Positions 50,739 through 57,714 of a stretch of 64,000 nucleotides of DNA are shown in pieces. The notes beneath the pieces were generated by a model. That model ran no database searches, was not told where the DNA came from, and saw only the letters and a program-made list of their open reading frames with translations. Positions within the stretch are counted from its first letter, which is position 1. Each line of letters opens with the position of its first letter. The DNA is taken from contig NZ_JOEK01000007.1 in assembly GCF_000719135.1 (NCBI RefSeq), forward strand, positions 62,001-126,000, given 5' to 3'. The DNA comes from Streptomyces avicenniae (GTDB lineage Bacteria > Actinomycetota > Actinomycetes > Streptomycetales > Streptomycetaceae). The position numbers and the translations under genes were made by a program.

Positions 50739-52268
50739 ATGCCATCCCTGGACAAAGCTGTGAGCCTCGCTCCCAGCACCCTCGACCCCAAGCGCTGGAC
50801 CGCGCTGATCTTCATCGCGCTCGCGCAGCTCATGGTCGTGCTCGACGGCACGATCGTGAACATCGCGCTGCCGTCGGCCCAGGCCGACCTCGGCATATCC
50901 GACGCCAACCGGCAGTGGGTCATCACGGCCTACGCGCTGGCCTTCGGTGGTCTGCTGCTCTTCGGCGGCCGGATCTCCGACATGTGGGGGCGCCGTCGCG
51001 CCTTCGTCATCGGCCTCATCGGCTTCGCCCTGGCGTCGGCCCTGGGCGGCGCCGCGCAGAACGAGGCCATGATGTTCGGCTCCCGTGCGCTCCAGGGTGT
51101 CTTCGGCGCCCTGCTGGCGCCCGCCTCCCTGTCCCTGCTGACGGTGCTGTTCACCGACGCCAAGGAGCGCGCCAAGGCGTTCGGCGTCTTCGGTGCCATC
51201 GCCGGTGCGGGCGCGGCCGTGGGCCTGCTGCTCGGCGGCGCCCTGACCGACTACCTGGACTGGCGCTGGACGTTCTTCGTCAACATCCCGTTCGCCGTCG
51301 TCGCCGCCGTCGGCGCGATCCTCACCGTCACCGAGCCCGAGAGCGCGCGTAACCACGCGCGGCTGGACGTGCCCGGCGTCATCCTCGCCTCGTCCGGCCT
51401 GGTCGCGCTGGTCTACGCCTTCACCCGCGCCGAGCAGGAGAGCTGGGGCGAGTCGCTGACCGTCGCCACGTTCATCGCCTCGGGCGTGCTGCTGGCGCTG
51501 TTCGTGCTCGTCGAGTCGCGCGTGCGCTCGCCGCTGCTGCCGCTGCGCGTCGTCTCCGACCGGAACAGGGGCGGGGCCTACCTCTCCCTCGGTCTCGCGA
51601 TCGTCGGCATGTTCGGCCTGTTCCTGTTCCTGACGTACTACCTCCAGGTCGTGCGCGACTACTCGCCGGTGCGTACCGGCGTGGCCTTCCTGCCCATGGT
51701 CGCGGGCATGATCATCGGATCGACGCAGATCGGCGCACGCCTCGTGATGCGCGTCCCGCCGCGGGCCCTGATGGTGCCCGGCCTGCTGGTCGCCTCGCTG
51801 GGCATGCTGATCCTGACCCAGCTGGAGCCGGACAGCTCGTACGTCACCATCGTCCTGCCCGCCGAGATCCTGCTCGGCCTCGGTATGGGTACGTCGTTCA
51901 TGCCCGCCATGAGCCTGGCCACCGAGCGCATCCGGCCGACGGACGCGGGCATCGCGTCCGCCATGGTCAACGTGTCCCAGCAGGTCGGTGGCGCCATCGG
52001 CACCGCCGCCCTGAACACCGTCGCCGCCAGCGCGACCGCCTCCTACGCCGTGGCGCACCGCGCCACGGCCACGGACCCGCAGTCACTGGAGTTCGCCTCC
52101 ATGGTCCACGGCTACACGTCGGCGATCTGGTGGGCCTTCGGCATCCTGGTGGCCGCCGCGGCGTCCGCCGCCCTGCTGATCAACAGCAAGGGCCACGGCG
52201 GGAACCGGGGCGCGGCCACGGAGGACGGCGCCGAGGACAACCAGCCCGTCCCGGTGCTCGTGCACTGA
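50739..52268 (+). CDS. DHA2-family MFS drug-efflux transporter
   Basis: The 509-residue, 14-helix-type exporter shows 'LAQLMVVLDGTIVNIALPSA' (D1 motif), 'FGGRISDMWGRRRAFVIGLI' (motif A) and 'SRALQGVFGALLAPASLSLL' (motif C). 'LTYYLQVVRDYSPVRTGVAF' and the acidic C-terminal tail fit EmrB/QacA relatives. No good ribosome-binding site precedes ATG 50739, so translation initiation could be weak or the message short-leadered. Transport of a toxic compound under TetR control is the natural inference. A 17-bp hairpin terminates the gene. Confidence 0.93.
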   Translation: MPSLDKAVSLAPSTLDPKRWTALIFIALAQLMVVLDGTIVNIALPSAQADLGISDANRQWVITAYALAFGGLLLFGGRISDMWGRRRAFVIGLIGFALASALGGAAQNEAMMFGSRALQGVFGALLAPASLSLLTVLFTDAKERAKAFGVFGAIAGAGAAVGLLLGGALTDYLDWRWTFFVNIPFAVVAAVGAILTVTEPESARNHARLDVPGVILASSGLVALVYAFTRAEQESWGESLTVATFIASGVLLALFVLVESRVRSPLLPLRVVSDRNRGGAYLSLGLAIVGMFGLFLFLTYYLQVVRDYSPVRTGVAFLPMVAGMIIGSTQIGARLVMRVPPRALMVPGLLVASLGMLILTQLEPDSSYVTIVLPAEILLGLGMGTSFMPAMSLATERIRPTDAGIASAMVNVSQQVGGAIGTAALNTVAASATASYAVAHRATATDPQSLEFASMVHGYTSAIWWAFGILVAAAASAALLINSKGHGGNRGAATEDGAEDNQPVPVLVH

Positions 52269-52307
52269 TCCCCACCCCGGGCCGGGGCGCACACGCGCCC
52301 CGTCCCT

Positions 52308-52348
52308 CCCGCGGCCCCCGTGACACATCCCGTCACGGGGGCCGCGGG
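52308..52348 (+). terminator. Terminator after MFS gene
   Basis: A perfect 17-bp stem (52308-52324 with 52332-52348) with a 7-base loop lies 39 bp past the stop codon. No T-tract follows. Confidence 0.8.
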
Positions 52349-52448
52349 CTGTCCAGGCCCGGCCCGGCCTGTCCAGGCCTGTCCTGGCCCGAGGCGCCGT
52401 CCAGCGAACGTTTATAGGACGTCAACACCGCGCGGGCAGGCTGTGCGC

Positions 52449-53129
52449 ATGTCCGGAGGAGAACGACACGACGGCCCGTGGGACGGATCTGGCCCCGCCG
52501 ATGTGGTCAGCCACGCCCAGCTGCTCTGGCAGGGCGGTCGCGTGGCGAGCACACTGGCCCGCATGGGCATCGGCGCGGGCGACGCGGTCGCCGTACAACT
52601 GCCCATGGGGCTCGAATCCGTCGCCGTGACCGTGGGCATCATCCAGCTCGGCGCCCGGCGGGTCTCCCTGCCGGTCGCCCCGCACCCCACGCTCGTCCGC
52701 GACCGCGTACGGGAGTCGGGTGCCCGGGTCGCCATAGCGGCCGACGCGTGCCGGGTGGAGGGGCAGGTATACCCGGTCAAGGCCGCCCTCGACCGGTATC
52801 TCCGCGACTGCCCGGAGATACACACCGTCCTCGTGGTCCCGCAGCACGCCCGCCCGGTGCCCTGGACACCGGGCCGGGACCGGTGGTGGCACGAGGCACT
52901 GGCCGAAGGGCTGGCGACCACCCCGCCGTACTCTGGGGGTATGAGCAGCGCCTCCCCCGCCGACCGGCCCGACGCCGCGACGCCGCCCGCGGCCATCGTC
53001 TTCGACGATCCCCTGGCCCGCACGTCGCACGACGACACCGACGAGGGGTGGGGCGACCGCCTGTCCGAGGACGGCGGCGCCGGGGACACCGTCCGCTTCC
53101 TGCGGGAGAAGCCCCCGCACCACATCTGA
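52449..53129 (+). CDS. Acetyl-CoA-synthetase-like N-terminal fragment fused to acidic tail
   Basis: The 226-residue protein falls into two halves. Residues ~15-160 resemble the N-terminal substrate-binding part of AMP-forming acetyl/acyl-CoA synthetases ('VSHAQLLWQGGRVASTLARM', 'GIGAGDAVAVQLPMGLESVA', 'CPEIHTVLVVPQHARPVPWT', 'GRDRWWHEAL'). The P-loop and all catalytic motifs that follow in real synthetases are missing. Residues 165-226 form an acidic tail ('VFDDPLARTSHDDTDEGWGD', ending 'REKPPHHI') that looks like an independent small Streptomyces protein and could start at ATG 52941. Either a degenerate, non-catalytic protein or two overlapping genes. Confidence 0.7.
   Translation: MSGGERHDGPWDGSGPADVVSHAQLLWQGGRVASTLARMGIGAGDAVAVQLPMGLESVAVTVGIIQLGARRVSLPVAPHPTLVRDRVRESGARVAIAADACRVEGQVYPVKAALDRYLRDCPEIHTVLVVPQHARPVPWTPGRDRWWHEALAEGLATTPPYSGGMSSASPADRPDAATPPAAIVFDDPLARTSHDDTDEGWGDRLSEDGGAGDTVRFLREKPPHHI
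52929..52941 (+). promoter_or_regulatory. Candidate internal leaderless promoter
   Basis: TACTCT (52929-52934) lies exactly six bases before an in-frame ATG at 52941 that would begin a 62-residue acidic protein. The spacing equals that seen before the acetyltransferase gene at 3517. No clear -35. Confidence 0.4.
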
Positions 53130-53205
53130 GACCACGGGATCCGCGGCCACGGGCGGCCGGACAGCGCGAGCCGCGCCACCGTCGCCGCCCGCGCGCGCAG
53201 AGCGG

Positions 53206-53736
53206 TCAGGCCCGCCCGTCCCGCCCGTCGGAGGGCTTGTCCAGCGATGTGCTCTCCTCCGCCGCCGTCCGCTGCGCCCCCACCGTGACACCGCCGGCCC
53301 GCTGCGCGATCAGCTCGTCGCGGATCTGCGCGAGCAGCTCCAGCTCGGTCTCGACCGGCGGCTCGACCGGGGCGTCGGCACGCCGCCTCGCGAGGAACCG
53401 GTTCATGGGCAGGATCATCAGGAAGTAGACGACCGCGGCCGTGATCAGGAAGGTCAGGGACGCGCTGACGACCGATCCCCACCTGAGCCCGATGCCGTCG
53501 CCCGTCGCGCACGACCCGCGCAGGCACAGGGAGTAGTCGTCGAGATCCTGCGTGCCGAACGCGCCGATCACCGGGTTGATGAGGCCGTCCACCACGGCGT
53601 TCACGATCCCCGTGAACGCCGCGCCGATCACCACGGCCACGGCGAGTTCGACGACGTTCCCCCGCAGGAGGAAGTCGCGGAATCCGCCCATCACCTCGCG
53701 TGCCCCCGTCACCAGACCCCTCTTCTCGTCGCTCAC
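53206..53736 (-). CDS. mscL: Large-conductance mechanosensitive channel
   Basis: The 176-residue MscL opens under membrane tension to release solutes during osmotic downshock. The first helix is 'FRDFLLRGNVVELAVAVVIG' followed by 'AAFTGIVNAVVDGLINPVIG', the conserved MscL TM1; TM2 is 'ASLTFLITAAVVYFLMILPM'. The C-terminal helix 'TELELLAQIRDELIAQR' is normal, with about 30 extra polar residues after it. The periplasmic loop has two Cys residues ('LCLRGSCATG'). GTG 53736 follows GGAAGG. Confidence 0.96.
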   Translation of the reverse strand: MSDEKRGLVTGAREVMGGFRDFLLRGNVVELAVAVVIGAAFTGIVNAVVDGLINPVIGAFGTQDLDDYSLCLRGSCATGDGIGLRWGSVVSASLTFLITAAVVYFLMILPMNRFLARRRADAPVEPPVETELELLAQIRDELIAQRAGGVTVGAQRTAAEESTSLDKPSDGRDGRA

Positions 53737-53826
53737 CGCTGCGCCTTCCTGCCGATCCGTGTCCACTGCGCCGGACACGCTGCATCAGGACGCGGACACC
53801 TGTCCAGTCGAGCGTCAGCGACACGT

Positions 53827-54471
53827 TCACCACCGGGCCACCGCCAGCTCGGCCACGGCCGCGGCGCCCGCCAGTTCGGCGGCCGTGTCCGGCGACACGG
53901 AGAGCACGAGAAGCGCCCCCGAGACGCCCGTCGGCACCCCGTCCACGGCGACGTCCACGACCTCGGCCACCCTCGCCCGGCGGGCCACCACCCTGGCCGG
54001 GCCGGGCGTCTGACCAGCGGCGCCGGACGCGGCGAGGACGTCCACCCGGTCGCCTGGCCCGACGAGCCGGGCCACGGCCGGGTCGCCGATCCTGACCGGC
54101 ACGGAGACCCGGCGGGTGTCAGGACCTTCCCGCGCGCTCGCCGGTGCGGGCTCCGGCGGCGGAGGCGCGGCTCGCACATCAGTGCCCGGTGCGAGGAGGG
54201 TGAGTCCGGCCGCCGTCGCGGCGAGGGCGAGGGCGGACAGGCGCCGCCGACCGTGCAGCAGACGCCGCAGCCGATGCCGCCCGCCGCGCGGTCTCACCGG
54301 GGCGAACCCCGGGACGGTGGACGCGGAGGGCGGAGCGGGCCGTGGGAGAGACGGAGAACCCGCCTCACCTGGCACGACCGTCTCGTCACGAGGGGCGCCG
54401 CCGGGGGCGACGGACAGGCGGCGTCCGAGAGGGAGGCCGGGGATCACGCCGGGTTGCCGTGAAGTACGCAT
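53827..54471 (-). CDS. SAF-domain/CpaB-RcpC-like protein
   Basis: This 214-residue protein has a Pro/Arg-rich N-terminal part, a membrane anchor near residues 78-97 ('LSALALAATAAGLTLLAPG') and an extracytoplasmic C-terminal part that resembles RcpC/CpaB pilus-assembly proteins ('VGPGDRVDVLAASGA', 'ARVAEVVDVAVDGVPTGVSG', 'LVLSVSPDTAAELAGAAAVA'). No other pilus (tad/flp) genes are adjacent. ATG 54471 or GTG 54477 could be the start. Stand-alone proteins of this kind are common in Streptomyces; the role is unknown. Confidence 0.78.
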   Translation of the reverse strand: MRTSRQPGVIPGLPLGRRLSVAPGGAPRDETVVPGEAGSPSLPRPAPPSASTVPGFAPVRPRGGRHRLRRLLHGRRRLSALALAATAAGLTLLAPGTDVRAAPPPPEPAPASAREGPDTRRVSVPVRIGDPAVARLVGPGDRVDVLAASGAAGQTPGPARVVARRARVAEVVDVAVDGVPTGVSGALLVLSVSPDTAAELAGAAAVAELAVARW

Positions 54472-54511
54472 GCGCACACCGTGCCCGGCCCGCCGGAATC
54501 CTGCTGAGCCC

Positions 54512-54538
54512 TGTGGACAGCTCGGCGCCTGTGGACAA
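54512..54538. other. Two DnaA-box-like 9-mers
   Basis: TGTGGACAA at 54530-54538 is the reverse complement of the Streptomyces DnaA box TTGTCCACA; TGTGGACAG at 54512-54520 differs by one base. The 18-bp spacing places them on nearly the same DNA face, in the gap between the SAF-domain and mtnP genes. Confidence 0.5.
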
Positions 54539-54609
54539 CTTCCTCACCCGTACGAGTGACTCCTCCACGGCCCGGCAAGGTGTCCGGCCTGCCCCGGCGG
54601 CACAGCGAA

Positions 54610-54638
54610 AGGGGCCCGTGGTCGCACCACGGGCCCCT
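54610..54638. terminator. Terminator of the mtnP unit
   Basis: A 13-bp perfect stem (54610-54622 with 54626-54638) closed by a 3-base loop lies 46 bp past the mtnP stop on the minus strand and is followed there by TTTCGC. Confidence 0.8.
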
Positions 54639-54684
54639 CCACGACATCAGGTTCGCGCGCCCCGTCCGACGACAGGGCGCACCG

Positions 54685-55524
54685 TCACGGCAGGGTGATC
54701 CCGGTGTCCTGGCCCGTCAGGGCCCCGGCGCACAGGCAGTCGCGGTCACCGCTGTCCGGGAGCGCGCCCACCACGTCGAACAGGACGTCCCGCAGCCGCC
54801 CGATGTTCTGGGCGAACACCTCAAGGACCTCGGCGTGCGAGACGCCCTCGCCCACCTCGGCGCCCGCGTCGAGGTCGGTGACCAGCGCGAGGGACGTGTA
54901 GCACAGCTCCAGCTCCCGGGCGAGGATCGCCTCCGGGTGTCCTGTCATGCCGACGACGGACCAGCCCTGGGCCGCGTGCCAGACCGACTCGGCCCGGGTG
55001 GAGAACCGGGGCCCCTCGATCACGCACATCGTCCCGCCGTCCACCGCGTCCCAGTCGCGCTCACGGGCGGCGGCGAGGGCGGCGGACCGGCCGACCGGGC
55101 AGTACGGGTCGGCGAAGGTCATGTGCACGACGTTCGAGCGGCGCCCGTCGGGCAGCGGCTCGCCGTCGTAGAAGGTCTGGACGCGGCTCTTGGTGCGGTC
55201 CACCAACTGGTCGAGGACCAGCAGCGTGCCCGGGCCGAACTCGGCCCGCAGCCCGCCGACCGCGCAGGGCCCGAGCACCTGCCGGACGCCGAGGGAACGC
55301 AGGGCCCACAGGTTCGCCCGGTAGTTGATCCTGGCGGGCGGCAGGTGGTGTCCACGGCCGTGCCGTGGCAGGAACGCGACGCGGCGCCCGGCCAGCTCGC
55401 CGACGAACAGGGAGTCGCTCGGCGGGCCGTAGGGCGTCTCGACGGTGATCTCGGTCACGTCGTCCAGGAACGAGTAGAACCCGGACCCGCCGATGACCCC
55501 GACGTCGGCTGCGGGCAGGCTCAT
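54685..55524 (-). CDS. mtnP: S-methyl-5'-thioadenosine phosphorylase
   Basis: The 279-residue protein is a purine nucleoside phosphorylase family MTA phosphorylase that recycles methylthioadenosine from SAM use. It has 'VGVIGGSGFYSFLDDVTEIT', phosphate-site residues in 'VAFLPRHGRGHHLPPARINY', and the substrate region 'CVIEGPRFSTRAES' with 'VVGMTGHPEAILARELELCY'. It is the second gene of a two-gene unit: its ATG overlaps the stop of the FmdB-type gene by 4 bases. Confidence 0.96.
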   Translation of the reverse strand: MSLPAADVGVIGGSGFYSFLDDVTEITVETPYGPPSDSLFVGELAGRRVAFLPRHGRGHHLPPARINYRANLWALRSLGVRQVLGPCAVGGLRAEFGPGTLLVLDQLVDRTKSRVQTFYDGEPLPDGRRSNVVHMTFADPYCPVGRSAALAAARERDWDAVDGGTMCVIEGPRFSTRAESVWHAAQGWSVVGMTGHPEAILARELELCYTSLALVTDLDAGAEVGEGVSHAEVLEVFAQNIGRLRDVLFDVVGALPDSGDRDCLCAGALTGQDTGITLP

Positions 55525-55898
55525 GCGGCGGAGGCCGCGCTGCCCGCGCTCGTGGTGGAGGTGGTGGACGAACCGGAGGAACCGCCGGACCCCGAGGATC
55601 CCGCGGACCCCGACGACGAGCCGGAGTCCCCGGACGAACCGGAGGAGGACGAGCCGCCCGCCGGGTCGGCCTTCTTGTCGGCCTTGGCCGACGAGGAGGC
55701 GGGGCTGCTGGACGACGTCGCGTTGCGGCTGTCGTTACGGTAGAAACCGGAGCCCTTGAAGACGATGCCGACGGCGGAGAAGACCTTCTTCAGCCGCCCC
55801 TGGCATGCGGGGCACACCGTGAGGGCGTCGTCGGTGAACTTCTGCACCACTTCGAGACCCTCGTTGCAGGCGGTGCACTGATACTGATACGTCGGCAC
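55521..55898 (-). CDS. FmdB-family zinc-ribbon protein
   Basis: The 125-residue protein begins with the FmdB/CxxC_CxxC zinc ribbon 'VPTYQYQCTACNEGLEVVQK' and 'CPACQGRLKKVFSAVGIVFK', then ends with a long Ser/Gly/Ala low-complexity tail (about 55 residues). GTG 55898 has a perfect AGGAGG seven bases upstream. Translationally coupled to mtnP. FmdB proteins are thought to be regulatory, but the exact role is unknown. Confidence 0.9.
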   Translation of the reverse strand: MPTYQYQCTACNEGLEVVQKFTDDALTVCPACQGRLKKVFSAVGIVFKGSGFYRNDSRNATSSSSPASSSAKADKKADPAGGSSSSGSSGDSGSSSGSAGSSGSGGSSGSSTTSTTSAGSAASAA

Positions 55899-56011
55899 GT
55901 TCAATCCTCCTGGCACTCATCCCTCTGGAGTGCTAACCACTCTCCATCGTGCAACATTCCGGCCCTCCAAGTCCACTGCCGCCCCTCCGCGCCACCCCGC
56001 CCGCACGGTCC

Positions 56012-57535
56012 TCACTCGATGCGCGGCGGCAGCGCGACGGCGTCCGGCTCGGTCAGCCACCCCGCCAGTTTGCCGCCCCGGCCCACCGCGACGAGACGCC
56101 GTTCGACCGCGTCACGTACCGCGTCCGTCGCCACGACCAGCAGTTCGTCCCCCTCACGCAGCACGGTGTCCTGCCCGGGGACGAAGCTGCGGCCGTCGCG
56201 CACCACCAGGGTGACCGCCGCCTCGGGCGGCAGCCGCAGCTCCGCGACCTCCACGCCGTGCATGCGCGATCGCTGCGGGATCGTGACCGAGAGCAGGTGG
56301 CCGCGCAGCCTCTCCAGCGGCGCCGACTCGATGTCCACGTCCACGGTCTTCTCCCCGTCGCCGAGCCGCAGCCGCCGGGCGACCCAGGGCAGTGTCGGGC
56401 CCTGGAGCAGCGTGAACACCACGACCAGCACGAAGACGATGCTGAAGATCCGGTCGCTGTCCTGCACGTCGGCCACCACGGGGATGATGGCCAGCACGAT
56501 GGGCACGGCCCCACGCAACCCTGCCCACGACAGCAGGACGTTCTCCCGCCAGGGGCGGCGGAACGGCAGCAGGCACAGCAGGACGGACAGTGGGCGTGCC
56601 AGCAGTGTGAGGACGCCTCCCACGATCAGCGCGGGCACCAGGTCGTCGCCCAGCGTCCCGGGGTTCACCAGGAGTCCCAGCAGCACGAAGAGCCCGATCT
56701 GCGCCAGCCACGCCACCGCGTCGGCGAACCCCCGCGTCGCGGGTCTGTGGGGCAGCCCTGCGTTCCCCAGCACCACGGCACACACGTAGACCGCAAGGAA
56801 TCCGCTGCCGTGGATGAGGGCTGTTGCCGCGTACGCGAGGACGGTGAGCGCGAGTACGGCGATCGGGTACAGCCCCGCAGCAGGGAGCGCGACGCCCCGG
56901 AGGCCCAGTGCGCCGACGCGTCCGACGAGGAGGCCCACGGCGAGGCCGATGGCCAGCTCCAGCAGCATTTCGGCCGGGAGGATGTACCACTGCTCGGCGG
57001 CGTCGTGGGAGCCCAGCTCGGAGAATCCGACCACCAGGATGACGACCGGGGCGTCGTTGAAGCCGGATTCCGCCTCCAGCACGCCGGACAGCCTCCGGGG
57101 CAGCGGCACGCGCCGCAGCACCGAGAAGATCGCCGCCGCGTCGGTCGAGGACACCACGGCGCCCATCACGAGCGCCGACTGCCAGCCGAGGCCGACGAGG
57201 TAGTGGGCCGCGGCGGCCGTCACGCCGACGCTGACGCCCACCCCGACGGTGGACAGGACGGCGGCCACCGGGATGGCGGGCCGCAGGTCCTGCCAGCGCG
57301 TGCCGAGGCCGCCCTCGGCGAGGATCACGACGAGGGCCGCGTAGCCGAGGACCTGGGTCAGCTCGGCGTCGCTGAACTCGATCCCGAGCCCGTCCGAGCC
57401 GAGGGCGACGCCGATGGCCAGGTAGAGCAGCAGGGACGGCAGGCCGCTGCGGGACGTCAGGCGGACGGCCGCGACGGCGACGAGCAGCACGAGCGTGGCG
57501 GCGAGCAGCAGTTCGTTGAGGCGGTCAACGGTCAG
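56012..57535 (-). CDS. CPA1-family potassium/proton antiporter
   Basis: This protein of about 507 residues resembles NhaP2/CvrA antiporters: an exchanger domain of 12-13 helices with 'VVSSTDAAAIFSVLRRVPLP', 'GVLEAESGFNDAPVVILVVG' (conserved ND region) and 'SWAGLRGAVPIVLAIIPVVA', followed by a RCK-C/TrkA-C-like domain near the end ('VVRDGRSFVPGQDTVLREGD'). An ATG/GTG start inside the first helix would cut it; the codon CTG at 57535 lies seven bases after AGAGGA and gives the usual N-terminus (TVDRLNELLLAATLVLLVAV). The start is therefore probably CTG. Confidence 0.88.
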   Translation of the reverse strand: MTVDRLNELLLAATLVLLVAVAAVRLTSRSGLPSLLLYLAIGVALGSDGLGIEFSDAELTQVLGYAALVVILAEGGLGTRWQDLRPAIPVAAVLSTVGVGVSVGVTAAAAHYLVGLGWQSALVMGAVVSSTDAAAIFSVLRRVPLPRRLSGVLEAESGFNDAPVVILVVGFSELGSHDAAEQWYILPAEMLLELAIGLAVGLLVGRVGALGLRGVALPAAGLYPIAVLALTVLAYAATALIHGSGFLAVYVCAVVLGNAGLPHRPATRGFADAVAWLAQIGLFVLLGLLVNPGTLGDDLVPALIVGGVLTLLARPLSVLLCLLPFRRPWRENVLLSWAGLRGAVPIVLAIIPVVADVQDSDRIFSIVFVLVVVFTLLQGPTLPWVARRLRLGDGEKTVDVDIESAPLERLRGHLLSVTIPQRSRMHGVEVAELRLPPEAAVTLVVRDGRSFVPGQDTVLREGDELLVVATDAVRDAVERRLVAVGRGGKLAGWLTEPDAVALPPRIE

Positions 57536-57714
57536 GGGCGGGTCCTCTTCTCGGGGTGTTCTGGGGGCGCGGATGGGGTAATTCGCGCCGTTTGCCGCGA
57601 ATTTACCATCATATGAACGCGTCGGTTGGGGCTGCTGACTCCCCGTAGGCTCACCTCAGTGGCCGTATGTCTATGGTTGCTTCCCAACGCTCAGCTGCCC
57701 TGCGAAGGACAGAA

